A DNA stretch of 64,000 nt from Pustulibacterium marinum (GCF_900116665.1 NZ_FPBK01000006.1:112407-176406); one strand, 5' to 3'. Shown: positions 1 to 8,685, counted from the first letter of the stretch. Program-made: numbers and translations. The notes: generated from the sequence alone by a model not told the origin.

Positions 1-57
1 CCCAAACCAACCCTTCCAATCCCATAGCACCCAACCCCCACGTCATCCCAAACTCAT

Positions 58-85
58 CGTCATCCTGAACTCGTTTCAGGATCTC
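58..85. repeat. REP-like hairpin repeat, copy 1
   Basis: The core CGTCATCCTGAAC..TTTCAGGATCTC contains a perfect 8 bp stem (ATCCTGAA / TTCAGGAT) around a 5-base loop. It lies 22 bases before the start codon of the GIY-YIG gene, and the similarity to copy 5 continues right up to that start codon. Confidence 0.85.
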
Positions 86-107
86 ACCAATCAAAGCACA
101 ACATCCC

Positions 108-389
108 ATGAAAACATCCTACATCTATATCCTCACCAACAAAAACAAAACCACTTTATACATAGGCGTAACCTCCAATCTCAAACACCGGATAGACCAA
201 CACAACAAAAAACGCGGGGCCATATTCACAACAAAATACAACCTCACAGAATTAATCTACGTCGAAGAATTCAACGAGATTGAACAAGCCATAAGAAGAG
301 AAAAACAACTTAAAAACTGGAGAAGAGAATGGAAATGGAATCTCATCAAACAAAAGAACCCAAACCTAGAAACCATCTACATAGAATAA
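108..389 (+). CDS. Small GIY-YIG domain endonuclease-like protein
   Basis: This 93-residue protein is essentially one GIY-YIG domain, the length usual for the stand-alone UPF0213/YhbQ-like group. The first motif strand reads YIYIL (residues 5-9) and the second YIG (18-20), followed by Arg28 and a QHN segment. A glutamate-rich helix (AIRREKQLKNW) matches the conserved helix that carries the metal-binding Glu. Family members cut DNA in vitro, but the cellular role of the small stand-alone forms is unclear. It sits alone between hairpin repeat copies 1 and 2 in otherwise gene-poor DNA. This hints that the nuclease and the repeats could be functionally linked; that link is inference. Confidence 0.88.
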   Translation: MKTSYIYILTNKNKTTLYIGVTSNLKHRIDQHNKKRGAIFTTKYNLTELIYVEEFNEIEQAIRREKQLKNWRREWKWNLIKQKNPNLETIYIE

Positions 390-423
390 CCATCACCCAA
401 ACCCCACGTCACCCCAAACCCCA

Positions 424-451
424 CGTCATCCTGAACTTGTTTCAGGATCTC
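424..451. repeat. REP-like hairpin repeat, copy 2
   Basis: Same core as copy 1 with one change in the loop (CTTGT instead of CTCGT), so the 8 bp stem is intact. It lies 35 bases after the stop codon of the GIY-YIG gene, so copies 1 and 2 bracket that gene in the same orientation. Confidence 0.85.
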
Positions 452-722
452 ATTAGAAGAAACGATAACCCCATGTCACCATGAACTCATTTCACTATAT
501 AACTGATTAAATAATCTAAAAAACACTAAGCGAAATCACATCCGAGTGAAGTTTACCTCCCTTTTTTCAGAATATATCCGAGCAAAGCTCCGAGATTCAG
601 GAGCGGTTGAGCGACGCAGGATAGAGCGTAAAGAAACAGTTCAGTGAACTGTTTTAGCGAAGAGGCCATCAGGCGCTTCGGCAAAATGTATTTAAAATAC
701 TTCTACGTCATCCTGAATCCAA

Positions 723-750
723 CGTCATCCTGAACTCGCTTCAGGATCTC
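723..750. repeat. REP-like hairpin repeat, copy 3
   Basis: Same core with the loop/stem edge changed to CTCGC. A truncated copy (CGTCATCCTGAATCC) directly precedes it, suggesting repeated local insertion or slippage. Confidence 0.8.
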
Positions 751-882
751 ACTACGAATAGAGCTGAGTCGAAAGACAATACATTCATAACAAAACGGCT
801 TCGGTACACTTTGCTCCATTACATTCAACAAACCACTCAGCCACCGAAAGCGAATAGCTATAAACCGTCATCTTGAACCACA

Positions 883-909
883 CGTCATCCTGAACTCGTT
901 TCAGGATCT
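883..909. repeat. REP-like hairpin repeat, copy 4
   Basis: Identical to copy 1 over 27 bases (CGTCATCC..CAGGATCT). A diverged half copy (CGTCATCTTGAACC) directly precedes it at about 866-879. Confidence 0.8.
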
Positions 910-950
910 TACTAAGAGAAGAGCAGGATCTGCTTAAAATACTCCAAGCA

Positions 951-1145
951 AAATCACATCAGAGTAATTAAAGAGTAGCGCTTTGGTGACTGTCTACCAG
1001 CGATAGTGAATGAAATCAAATATAAACACACCCGAGTGAAGCTTCAATCGGCCTACGAAGAGATTTTTCAACCACATAGTAAAAATTACATCAGAGTGAG
1101 TAAAGCGCAGCGTTTTATGACTGTCTACCAGCGATAGTGAATGAA
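951..1145. repeat. Pair of imperfect direct repeats with about 131 bp period
   Basis: A 27-base string (starting GACTGTCTACC and ending GTGAATGAA) occurs exactly at 988-1014 and again at 1119-1145. Similarity extends upstream through an ACATCAGAGT segment (956-965 and 1088-1097) with scattered differences, giving repeat units of roughly 60 bp. A weaker relative of the upstream part (ATCACATCCGAGTGAAG) lies near 534-550. No coding function is evident. Confidence 0.7.
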
Positions 1146-1433
1146 GAAGCGGAAGTGCATTGCAAGGCAATAAGCATGGAGCTTCGAGAATGAACGGTGC
1201 GCGAGGCAATCGCCTTTAGACAGTCTTGAAATCGAAGATTCATGAATACCTCATAAAACAATATAATTGAATGAATATTTTTTGGTTACTTTTTTATCAA
1301 GAACTGCGAAGCACATCATGAGTTCATTAAAGACAATAAATAAACAACGAATAAAAAAGTAGCAACCCGTTAGGGTAAAACTTGGCGCTTATACCCAAAC
1401 CTTTATTCTCAAAAATACACACCCCGAATCCCA

Positions 1434-1483
1434 CGTCATCCTGAACTCGTTTCAGGATCTCTCCAATCGAAAGGCAACATCCC
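1434..1483. repeat. REP-like hairpin repeat, copy 5, with GIY-YIG leader homology
   Basis: This copy matches copy 1 exactly over the first 28 bases. It then keeps matching the leader of the GIY-YIG gene as far as the base before its start codon: 45 of 50 positions agree between 58-107 and 1434-1483. No nuclease coding sequence follows here, so it looks like a solo footprint of the element that carries the GIY-YIG gene. Confidence 0.75.
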
Positions 1484-1519
1484 ACAACAAAAAAACTGCA
1501 GCAGTGGTACACATTTAAA

Positions 1520-1630
1520 GATCCCCCAACCCTTAATTTACCAAAATTGGCACCAACTGCTACAGCAGCAGCAAAGGTAAGCGGAGTAAGCGTGATGGAA
1601 TTACGGTTTTCCGTAACGGAAGTGAAATAA
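1520..1630 (+). pseudogene. Possible 3' remnant of an IS66-type small accessory gene
   Basis: Reading on the plus strand gives a Pro/Ala-rich stretch, then VSGVSVMELRF, and, after a 1-base frame change, RNGSEI. The order 'MELxFxNGxxI near the C-terminus' resembles the small IS66 helper protein (TnpA/Orf1). There is no start, no inverted repeat and no partner transposase, so at most this is a short scrap. The resemblance is weak and rests on memory of the family. Confidence 0.25.
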
Positions 1631-1659
1631 ACCCAAAAGAAAATACAGAAGGTTTAGAA

Positions 1660-2325
1660 TCAGATCAATCCCAAGTCTTTAGACACAGCAATTAATTGAA
1701 CCGCATTAGCCGATTTTAGCATGATCTTTAATTTGTTGATACGCTTTTCAATGGCACTTAAACTATGAGGCTGAATGTTCTTCGCTTTAAATTCTCTACT
1801 AATCTCAGTCTGACTCAAGCCTTGAGCCAAATGGGCTAAAAGCGCTATATCAAAGTCTTCAATATTCAAATCGTTCTGCGGATGCAGGGCATGGGCTACT
1901 TGTGGTGAAACATACGTTTCCCCGCGCCATAAGCTTTCAAGAGCAGTTTGCAGTTCTTGTATCCCATGACGTCCTTTACATACATAAGCCTGAATACCTA
2001 CTTCTTGTACCAATCGTTTCACACGTTGGTTGCGGTCTTCTATAGAATATGCAATGATCTGTACCTCCGGAAAAGCGGCTTTCACAGCACGTATAAGTGC
2101 TTCGCCATCGGTAAGTTGTTGTGATCGGTGATCGGTCTTAAAAGAAAGATCGGTAATAAGTACCTCAAAAGGTACTGCATCCATGTGTGCTTTTTTCAAA
2201 CGGAGCATAGCATCGTCACAATACTGTACGTGTTGTATTTGCGGAATGCCCAAAGTGTTCAATAGATACTGAACGCCTTCGGTAATGCTGTGCAAGTCTT
2301 CTGCTATGAGTATTTTCTGGAACAT
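1660..2325 (-). CDS. Two-component response regulator with LuxR-like output domain
   Basis: The 221-residue protein starts with a receiver domain. It has an acidic pocket at Glu9/Asp10, a phosphoacceptor Asp59 in VLITDLSF, Ser94 after the fourth strand and the conserved Lys117 in YVCKG. The C-terminal 60 or so residues form a helix-turn-helix of the LuxR/FixJ type (LAQGLSQTEISREF), ending in a recognition-helix-like segment. It should therefore be a DNA-binding transcription regulator. It starts 4 bases after the stop of the upstream histidine kinase gene, so the two are almost certainly co-transcribed partners. The signal and the regulon are not visible from sequence. Confidence 0.88.
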   Translation of the reverse strand: MFQKILIAEDLHSITEGVQYLLNTLGIPQIQHVQYCDDAMLRLKKAHMDAVPFEVLITDLSFKTDHRSQQLTDGEALIRAVKAAFPEVQIIAYSIEDRNQRVKRLVQEVGIQAYVCKGRHGIQELQTALESLWRGETYVSPQVAHALHPQNDLNIEDFDIALLAHLAQGLSQTEISREFKAKNIQPHSLSAIEKRINKLKIMLKSANAVQLIAVSKDLGLI

Positions 2326-2329
2326 AGGC

Positions 2330-4222
2330 CTATAGGATCATCGTGGCTTGGAAGCCTTTATCTTTTGCTGTGGTAAAGGTAAGGCTTCCGTTCAAAGCTC
2401 GGATACGGTTTTCCGCATGCTGTAAACCACTTTTAGAAAGGGTATCAGTTCCTACGCCATTATCAGTATAAGTCACATAAAGCTTTTTACCTTTCATGGT
2501 AAAGGAGAGCTTTACAAGTGTAGCCTTACTGTGTTTGCGCATATTGGTCATAAATTCTTGAAGTACTCGGTACAGACATATTTTTCGGGCTTCGGAGAGT
2601 TCTTCCCAGGCAATGGTAGTCATTCCGGTACTCACCAATATAAGCTCGGGTGCTTGGTAGCTGTGCAACAGGTCTTGCAATGCTTCTTGAAAGTGTCCAT
2701 CGGTTACAATACTACTATGGGCTTTGGAGATATTTCTACTGCGTTGATAAATACCATCTAGCTGGGTAAGCAATTGATCTTGGTCTACCACGCTGTATGT
2801 TACTTTCTGCATGGTTTGGTAAATATCATTGGCGATCTCGTCATGTATTTGTTTCCCAATTCGGGTTTCGGTGGCATAAATGGCTTGCTGCGCTTTTCGC
2901 TTTCGATAATTACGGTAAAGCCATAGTCCGCCAGCAAAGAGGAGTAGGGTAATGCCGGCTACCAATTGCCAAATAATGGTATGTTGGGTTGCTACTTGCC
3001 GTTCTAGTTCACTTTGTTGGTATTTAAGGTGATTAGCTTCTGCAAGTTGATGTTCTTTACGGTAATTGTATTTGTAAGCAACATATTTTTCGGCTTGTAG
3101 TTGAATGGCATGGTCTATACTGTCTTTCATTCGTAAATAGTCGGTAGCATATTCCGTGGCTCCCAAACTGATGAGCAATTGATATATTTCCAAAAGCTCT
3201 TCTTGAAAGGCATGCGTTTCAGCAATGGCCAATGCTTGGCTTGCATAGTACAAGGCTTTCGAGTGTTGTCCAAAGGTTTGATAATATATTGCCAGATGGT
3301 AATAGCTACTGTAGATACCGGTGGCATAGTTCAGTTGGGTTCTTAAGTCCAATCCACGCTGTAAATAGGATAGGGCATGGGCATCGTGTTGAAGGGTGAG
3401 CGTCTTGCCCAAATTGTCTAGTGCGCGGGCATAGTCTTTGGTATCGGCAATGCTGTCGATACGGCTGAGCAGGTCTTCAAATAGCGAAATAGCTTTTGGA
3501 TAGTTACCGGCTTCCACATATACGTTGGCTACATTGTTTTGTATAGTTTGAAGGTGATCTGGCTTGGTACTGAAAGAACGACTCTTTTCATAATAGCTAC
3601 GGGCTTCTTCAAATTGGTCGCGTTCTTTGTAAATGATCCCTAACTGATTATACAAACCGGTTAGGGATTCGTAAGTGGCTTCGTTCTCCGGAAGCATCCG
3701 CAATGCTTGCAATACAGTGGCTTCACTCTCAAAATACAGTCCGAGCTTACTTTGCAAACTGGCAATATATCGGTAAAGGTACACTTGATCTTTAAGTTCC
3801 TGCCGGGCATTGGCAAACACCAGTTCTTGCTCAAAGGCCTTTAGGGCTTCAAAATAATTGTTTTGATCATAATAGAAACGTGCTTTTCGGCGAAGGGCAT
3901 ATTGTAAAGCGCTTGTATCCTGTAGGCTTTCGCTCAGTTGATAGTACTGTGAAAAGGAAGCCTCTAGTACATCAGGGAAAGACTGTTTAGTAGCATAATG
4001 AAATTGATATCGATAGGCTCTTTGAAGGGTTAGGGAATCATGTTGTTCCTTTGCTTCAGCCACTACGGTTTGCAACGCTTGCTGAATTTCTTCCGCAGTA
4101 TGTGCTTTGCGCCAGCTTTGATCAAAAACAGCAGGGGTAGAAATTCCTTCTTGAGCTTGCATCCCAAATAGAAGGCTTAAGAAGAGTACTGCGATGCTAA
4201 CAAACCGTTTATTGATGTTCAT
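2330..4222 (-). CDS. TPR-containing membrane sensor histidine kinase
   Basis: I start at the ATG at 4222, which gives a clean signal peptide (NINKRFVSIAVLFLSLLFG..QA); a longer reading would begin at a TTG. The export signal is followed by a long periplasmic-side helical region with several TPR units. One membrane span lies at about residues 415-439. A DHp helix follows, with the HDEIAND motif (His near residue 460), and then a HATPase_c domain with an N-box-like helix (QEFMTNMRKHS) and a G1 box DNGVG. This is the HisKA_3-like/NarX-type kinase architecture common in Bacteroidota, usually paired with LuxR-type regulators, as here. Ligand unknown. Confidence 0.88.
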   Translation of the reverse strand: MNINKRFVSIAVLFLSLLFGMQAQEGISTPAVFDQSWRKAHTAEEIQQALQTVVAEAKEQHDSLTLQRAYRYQFHYATKQSFPDVLEASFSQYYQLSESLQDTSALQYALRRKARFYYDQNNYFEALKAFEQELVFANARQELKDQVYLYRYIASLQSKLGLYFESEATVLQALRMLPENEATYESLTGLYNQLGIIYKERDQFEEARSYYEKSRSFSTKPDHLQTIQNNVANVYVEAGNYPKAISLFEDLLSRIDSIADTKDYARALDNLGKTLTLQHDAHALSYLQRGLDLRTQLNYATGIYSSYYHLAIYYQTFGQHSKALYYASQALAIAETHAFQEELLEIYQLLISLGATEYATDYLRMKDSIDHAIQLQAEKYVAYKYNYRKEHQLAEANHLKYQQSELERQVATQHTIIWQLVAGITLLLFAGGLWLYRNYRKRKAQQAIYATETRIGKQIHDEIANDIYQTMQKVTYSVVDQDQLLTQLDGIYQRSRNISKAHSSIVTDGHFQEALQDLLHSYQAPELILVSTGMTTIAWEELSEARKICLYRVLQEFMTNMRKHSKATLVKLSFTMKGKKLYVTYTDNGVGTDTLSKSGLQHAENRIRALNGSLTFTTAKDKGFQATMIL

Positions 4223-4367
4223 AGGGCTAAAATACAAACTTTTTATACAGACGGAAGCAATTTAGGGTCTAACTTATGAGCATGTAAAAAAGAAGTACTA
4301 GTAGTATAGCATACGGTATATTTACCTTAATTTTGAGGTTTTTGACGAACAATTAGAACTCATACCT

Positions 4368-5354
4368 ATGCTTATTATAGAGTCGCCTTCAAACAATGCA
4401 TATTTCAATATAGCTACAGAAGAATATTTACTATCCAAATTCCCAACGGAAGATATTTTCTTATTGTACATCAATGCTCCTTCGATCATAGTTGGAAAGT
4501 TTCAAAATACATTGGCAGAGATCAATCTGGAATATGTAAAGGAAAAGGATATTAAAGTAGTGCGTAGAATGAGCGGTGGCGGAACGGTATACCACGATAT
4601 GGGAAACTTGAACTTCTCTTTTCATACCCAATTAAACACCAGTGAGTTTATGGACTTTAGTACGTTTACAGAGCCGGTGGTTCGTTTGTTGCAATCGTTA
4701 AACGTTCCTGCTAAATTGGAAGGTAGAAACGATTTATTGGTAGACGGAAAGAAGTTCAGCGGAAATGCAAAATTAGGGCGCCAGGGAAAAATGATTCAGC
4801 ATGGTACTATTTTAATAGATTCTGAAATGAGTGTTTTAGGCGATGTCTTAAAAATAAACCCTTTGAAGTACAAGGATAAAGCGGTAAAGTCAAACCGTGC
4901 CAGAGTGACTAATTTAATTCATTACCTTCCGGAAGGCACTACAACAGAGTCTTTCAAAACATTATTGATAGCAGCAATTGAGCAAGACAATCCGGGGAGC
5001 CGGCGCTATTCGTTAACACAAGAGGATATTGAAGCTATTGAAGTCTTAGTATTAGAAAAATACGATACTTGGGATTGGAACTTTGGCTTTTCTCCGAAAT
5101 ACAATTTTCAACAGGCAGTTAAAATTCCGGCGGGCTTTATTGAAGTGCATTTGGAAGTAGCGAAGGGAGGCATCATTGAAAAAGCCAAGATTTTTGGTGA
5201 TTTCTTTGCCGAAAAGCCTATTGAAGACTTAGAAAACATGCTCATAAATAAAAAACATGATGTGCAGATGCTTACAGAACTCTTTGAGGCTATAGACGTA
5301 ACCCTGTACTTTGGAAAAGTGACCAAAGAGGAACTGCTAACTGTTTTTATCTAA
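4368..5354 (+). CDS. lplA: Lipoate-protein ligase A
   Basis: Lipoate ligases adenylate lipoate and attach it to lysines of 2-oxoacid dehydrogenase E2 subunits and GcvH. The 328-residue protein has the LplA signature RRMSGGGTVYHD, the lipoate-binding loop with the catalytic Lys region (GKKFSGNAK) and the HGTILI strand. It also has a C-terminal accessory domain (about residues 240-328) seen in full-length ligases but absent from LipB. A scavenging role fits the 2-oxoacid dehydrogenase E1 encoded later in the window. A TAATTTTG element at 4328-4335 could be its -7 box. Confidence 0.92.
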   Translation: MLIIESPSNNAYFNIATEEYLLSKFPTEDIFLLYINAPSIIVGKFQNTLAEINLEYVKEKDIKVVRRMSGGGTVYHDMGNLNFSFHTQLNTSEFMDFSTFTEPVVRLLQSLNVPAKLEGRNDLLVDGKKFSGNAKLGRQGKMIQHGTILIDSEMSVLGDVLKINPLKYKDKAVKSNRARVTNLIHYLPEGTTTESFKTLLIAAIEQDNPGSRRYSLTQEDIEAIEVLVLEKYDTWDWNFGFSPKYNFQQAVKIPAGFIEVHLEVAKGGIIEKAKIFGDFFAEKPIEDLENMLINKKHDVQMLTELFEAIDVTLYFGKVTKEELLTVFI

Positions 5355-5364
5355 ACTTTGTTGA

Positions 5365-5916
5365 ATGAACGCGCAACATTCCATAGCGGCTTCCAAATTA
5401 AAACGCCATAAGATTGCGTTTACAATGACTCCAAATCAAATAGTATTGGGAAAGTCAAAACTCGATATACTCACGATAGTTGGTTTGGTGATATTTCCAA
5501 TAGTTTCCTTCTTTGTCATAGTTTATTTTGCTTGGCAAGCAAGTGCAGATGCGGTTTTACTAAAGATGGAAATAGTAAGTGCGCTTTTTTTTATGTTGAC
5601 ATCAGCTTTTCTGACCTACCAGCGGTTGCTAGCCAAAAAACGAAGTAATGGAAAGGTAAAGGTCATTCGTCAACATGCCATAGAAATTCAAACAGCAAAC
5701 CGTACACAAGTTTATGACCGAACAAACATTGCCCAAATTTTAGTAGAGGTGAACGAACTAGATCAGTTTAGCTATGAGGGACTTTTGGTATTGGTAGACC
5801 GCAATCATCAACGGCATGAATTGTTAGGGTTTCAGGATGAACAGGAAAAATATGTGAAAGATGATATAGAATTCTTTGCAGAATTTCTGGAATCTCGTTT
5901 ACAACTTCAAAAATAG
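5365..5916 (+). CDS. Hypothetical membrane protein with two N-terminal spans
   Basis: The protein is 183 residues if translation starts at 5365, 10 bases after lplA. An internal Met at residue 21 is another possible start. Two hydrophobic segments (about residues 37-58 and 68-86) are followed by a positively charged stretch (LLAKKRSNGKVK) and a soluble, strand-rich C-terminal half that resembles a small PH-like or DUF-type domain. I do not recognise the family. The close spacing suggests read-through from lplA. Confidence 0.7.
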   Translation: MNAQHSIAASKLKRHKIAFTMTPNQIVLGKSKLDILTIVGLVIFPIVSFFVIVYFAWQASADAVLLKMEIVSALFFMLTSAFLTYQRLLAKKRSNGKVKVIRQHAIEIQTANRTQVYDRTNIAQILVEVNELDQFSYEGLLVLVDRNHQRHELLGFQDEQEKYVKDDIEFFAEFLESRLQLQK

Positions 5917-5928
5917 CGGATACAAAAA

Positions 5929-5951
5929 ATCCCCTCCAATTAGGAAGGGAT
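5929..5951. terminator. Hairpin between convergent genes
   Basis: ATCCCCTCC (5929-5937) and GGAAGGGAT (5943-5951) form a 9 bp stem with one mismatch and a 5-base loop, between convergent gene ends at 5916 and 5973. On the minus strand it is followed by a run of T. Confidence 0.6.
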
Positions 5952-5972
5952 GGTGTTTATAGTAAAAACTGT

Positions 5973-6350
5973 TTAGTTTTCTTCGGCGTAAGCTTGCAAA
6001 GAGGCTACATATCCTCTAAGGTCTTGCTTGTTTCCTTTATTGTCCGGTTCGGCAATCAAGTTCAATACATACAGCATACTTTCTGAAGGATCAAAGTCTT
6101 CCGTTGTGCTTGTTTCTTCTTCAAATCCTTCGATAGGCTCTTCTTCCGGAATTGGAATATCAAACTTATCATAGGTTTCTATATGTTCAAACAACAAACG
6201 AATGGTCTTCGCTAAAAGTGGTTGTTGCTCTTCTACCGCGTAAGGTCTTAGACTTTTTAGATCTTCTACAATAGTATTGGTGATGATACCATTGCGCTCC
6301 ACATCATCGATGAGCTTGTTAAGGAGTTTTATTGCTTTACGATTCTTCAA
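5973..6350 (-). CDS. Conserved hypothetical acidic protein
   Basis: This 125-residue soluble protein has no signal or membrane segment. An N-terminal helical half (KAIKLLNKLIDDVERNG) precedes a very acidic linker (residues about 65-95), then a short helix. No ATG is available: the frame opens at a TTG (6348-6350) just after an in-frame stop, so a TTG start is the likely one. I cannot assign a function. It is convergent with the membrane protein gene to its left. Confidence 0.65.
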   Translation of the reverse strand: MKNRKAIKLLNKLIDDVERNGIITNTIVEDLKSLRPYAVEEQQPLLAKTIRLLFEHIETYDKFDIPIPEEEPIEGFEEETSTTEDFDPSESMLYVLNLIAEPDNKGNKQDLRGYVASLQAYAEEN

Positions 6351-6544
6351 AATGAATGTTTTTAGTATTGCTACAAAGTTAACAGTTTGCTGCTTTTTTA
6401 AGAACGTGTTTCTTACTTTTTTTTAACAACAAAAGTAAAATAGGGTATAGACCACAAATAAGACTAATATTTTGTACCTTTCAAAAGAGCATTACAGCTA
6501 ATAATAATGGAATGTTAAACCACACTTAAACATTTCTAAAAAAG

Positions 6545-6575
6545 TTGATGCAGCCCTGTATTCATAGTACTTTTA
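6545..6575 (+). promoter_or_regulatory. Possible dps promoter
   Basis: TTG (6545-6547) and TACTTTTA (6568-6575) are separated by 20 bases, close to the Bacteroidota primary-sigma consensus TTG-N17-20-TAnnTTTG with one change in the last base. Transcription would begin roughly 20 bases before the dps start codon. Confidence 0.4.
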
Positions 6576-6603
6576 TTGTAGAAATAAAAAACAAAAAGAT
6601 ACT

Positions 6604-7104
6604 ATGGATTATTTAAAATTAGATAAAGAAAAAACTGCTAAAACCGTTTTTGAATTCAACGTTTTATTGGCAGACTATCACATGTATTACCAAAAAATTC
6701 GTAACTTTCACTGGAATGTTCTTGGACATAACTTCTTTGATTTACATGAACAGTTCGAAGAAATGTACACGGATGCTCAGGTAAAAATAGATGAAATTGC
6801 AGAGCGTATTTTAGCATTGGAATACCAACCGGTAAGTAATTATACCGAATACTTAGAAATTTCTAACTTAAAAGAGTCTCCATCTGATTTAAAGGATGTT
6901 GAAATGGTAAAAACCTTGTTAGAAGATCAAACTACGGTAATTGCTCAGATGCGTAAAACGCTTAACAAAGCAGATGATAACAACGATGAAGGTTCCATCG
7001 ATTTATTAGGAGCTTATATTCGTGAGTTAGAAAAAACATCATGGATGTTAAATGTTTGGTTAAAGAAAACCACACAGACATTAGAGAAAAAAGAAATGCA
7101 TTAA
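6604..7104 (+). CDS. dps: Dps-family ferritin-like DNA protection protein
   Basis: Dps proteins form 12-subunit shells that oxidise and store iron using hydrogen peroxide, protecting DNA. The 166-residue protein has the intersubunit ferroxidase ligands at His36, His48, Asp63 and Glu67 (spacing 12-15-4, as in other Dps proteins) within NFHWNVLGHNFFDLHEQFEEMY and DEIAERI; Trp37 is also typical. Length and helix pattern match a four-helix-bundle Dps. It has its own promoter-like element and a strong terminator, so it is probably monocistronic. Family members are often induced by oxidative stress or in stationary phase; no operator could be recognised here. Confidence 0.95.
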   Translation: MDYLKLDKEKTAKTVFEFNVLLADYHMYYQKIRNFHWNVLGHNFFDLHEQFEEMYTDAQVKIDEIAERILALEYQPVSNYTEYLEISNLKESPSDLKDVEMVKTLLEDQTTVIAQMRKTLNKADDNNDEGSIDLLGAYIRELEKTSWMLNVWLKKTTQTLEKKEMH

Positions 7105-7247
7105 TTTGCATTGTACATACACCATGTAGTGAAGCTATTGGGAGTTCTCAGGTTCGCAGCTATAAATCACCAATACTTCAGGGTAGTCACATTTAGGGAA
7201 TTTATTAATTACAGAATAAATTTGGGCTACACTTCATGGTTACCACC

Positions 7248-7280
7248 AAAACTATTCTTCACTCCACGGGGAATAGTTTT
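7248..7280 (+). terminator. Terminator after dps
   Basis: AAAACTATTC (7248-7257) pairs with GAATAGTTTT (7271-7280) across a 13-base loop, and a T-run follows immediately. It overlaps a spurious 66-codon frame, which I reject. Confidence 0.8.
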
Positions 7281-7342
7281 TTTATATACTGATTTTTTAC
7301 TGTACTTTTAAAACTGACTAACAACTCCAACTCTTTCTATAT

Positions 7343-8275
7343 ATGTTTTATCAAGAAGAAACCACAGAAGAAATTAACGAGCAATTTAAAACAGCTTGGG
7401 ATAAGATGGTAACTAAACTAGGTGACTGGTTTGATGCTATTGTCGTAAATCTTCCTAATTTCATATTGGCAATATTGGTCTTTGTGGCTGCATTCTTGCT
7501 CTCTGGTTATATAAGCAAATTTACACTTCGCTTATTGCACAAGACCAAAATGCAACGGTCTATAAAGATCATGATTTCTAAAATAGTATCTGTTATGGTC
7601 ATCCTCATTGGTATGATACTGGCGTTGGGAATTATGAACTTAAGTAAAGTTCTAACTACCATATTAGCAGGTGCGGGAGTTGCCGGTTTAGCAGTTGGTT
7701 TGGCGTTGCAAGGTACTCTAAGCAATACTTTTTCAGGAATCATGCTTTCAGTAGTGGATAATATTAAAATTGGTGATTGGGTGGAAACCAATGGCTATAC
7801 TGGAGAAGTTTTAGATATCGATTTAAGAAATACAACCATTCGCCAAGTTGATAATAAACTAGTGTATGTGCCAAACCGATTGGTAGTGGAAAACAGTCTT
7901 AAGAACTATAGTACAAATTCTCAAGCCAGAGTGATTCTTACTTGTGGAGTTGGGTATGAAAGTAATCTGGAAATGGTACGGGAAGTAACCATTAAAGTAG
8001 CTAAAGAATTATCTAAAGATAGCGGTAGAGAAAATGAAGTTCAATTCTTCTACACAGAGTTTGGAGATAGTTCTATCAATTATGAGTTGCGCTTTTGGGT
8101 CAATGCTGCGAAACTAATCAATATTCGTGAAGCAAAGGGAGAAGCGATAATGAAGATCAAAAAAGCATACGATCAGCATAACATCAACATTCCATTCCCA
8201 ATACGTACCATCAATTTTACAAACCCTATGACGGTACAAGAAAAGGGCAGTGCAAAAAATTCAGATAGTGAATAG
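7343..8275 (+). CDS. Small-conductance mechanosensitive channel, MscS family
   Basis: MscS channels open under membrane tension and release solutes during osmotic downshock. The 310-residue protein has about three spans: residues around 38-60, 74-96 and the glycine/alanine-rich pore helix TM3 with AGVAGLAVGLALQGT. The signature region NTFSGIMLSVVDNIKIGDWV follows, then a cytoplasmic beta domain (VYVPNRLVV) and an alpha/beta C-terminal domain (IPFPIRTI). All core elements of a minimal MscS are present. It starts after the dps terminator and may be co-transcribed with the two small genes that follow. Confidence 0.92.
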   Translation: MFYQEETTEEINEQFKTAWDKMVTKLGDWFDAIVVNLPNFILAILVFVAAFLLSGYISKFTLRLLHKTKMQRSIKIMISKIVSVMVILIGMILALGIMNLSKVLTTILAGAGVAGLAVGLALQGTLSNTFSGIMLSVVDNIKIGDWVETNGYTGEVLDIDLRNTTIRQVDNKLVYVPNRLVVENSLKNYSTNSQARVILTCGVGYESNLEMVREVTIKVAKELSKDSGRENEVQFFYTEFGDSSINYELRFWVNAAKLINIREAKGEAIMKIKKAYDQHNINIPFPIRTINFTNPMTVQEKGSAKNSDSE

Positions 8276-8331
8276 TGTAACATATCGAAGAGATAACGAC
8301 TGATAAAGTGTTCAATCAAAAATAAATAGAC

Positions 8332-8685
8332 ATGAATTACGCTTTAAAAGAAGATAATCAAACATTGGTATTAACACATTTGAGTCAGCTACTAGATTAT
8401 GTAACTGGTTTTGGTGGACTTATTGCACCACTAGTGATTTGGCTTACTCAAAAAGACAAAATATATGGGATGGATCATCATGGAAAAATGATCCTAAATT
8501 TCCAATTGAGTATCTTGGTATATACAATAGCAAGTATTCCGTTGATGGTCATTACACTAGGCTTAGGTGTTATACTACCTATTGCTATTGCCATTCTAGG
8601 GTTTATCATGCCAATAGTGAATGCTATCAAGGTAAATAGGGGACAAGAACCTAGTTATCCGTTGAGCATTCAGTTCATAAAATAA
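8332..8685 (+). CDS. DUF4870-like small membrane protein
   Basis: The 117-residue protein has a pattern seen in the DUF4870 (Tic20-like) family: an N-terminal segment with LSQLLDYVTGFGGLIAPLVIWL, a short charged loop (KDKIYGMDHHGK) ending in an NFQLS motif, and two more hydrophobic segments. Function of the family is not established. It lies 56 bases after the MscS gene and 18 bases before the NYN-domain gene on the same strand. Confidence 0.75.
   Translation: MNYALKEDNQTLVLTHLSQLLDYVTGFGGLIAPLVIWLTQKDKIYGMDHHGKMILNFQLSILVYTIASIPLMVITLGLGVILPIAIAILGFIMPIVNAIKVNRGQEPSYPLSIQFIK

Larger units (their letters stand above)
390..1659. other. Gene-poor, repeat-rich decayed region
   Basis: I see no credible gene in these 1.27 kb. 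The stretch holds four more copies of the hairpin repeat, partial copies (for example near 708-720 and 866-877), a pair of imperfect direct repeats and a possible transposase scrap at its right end. The open frames present read through repeats (for example the LKRVQDDV string typical of this repeat translated) and have no family resemblance. Confidence 0.7.

Noticed and set aside
994..1209. 71-codon open frame on the minus strand
   Set aside because: It runs through the direct repeats, has no domain, and has the composition of non-coding DNA.
1327..1512. 61-codon open frame on the minus strand
   Set aside because: Its LKRVQDDV string is simply the hairpin repeat in translation.
7111..7311. 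66-codon open frame after dps
   Set aside because: It contains the dps terminator and shows no coding features.
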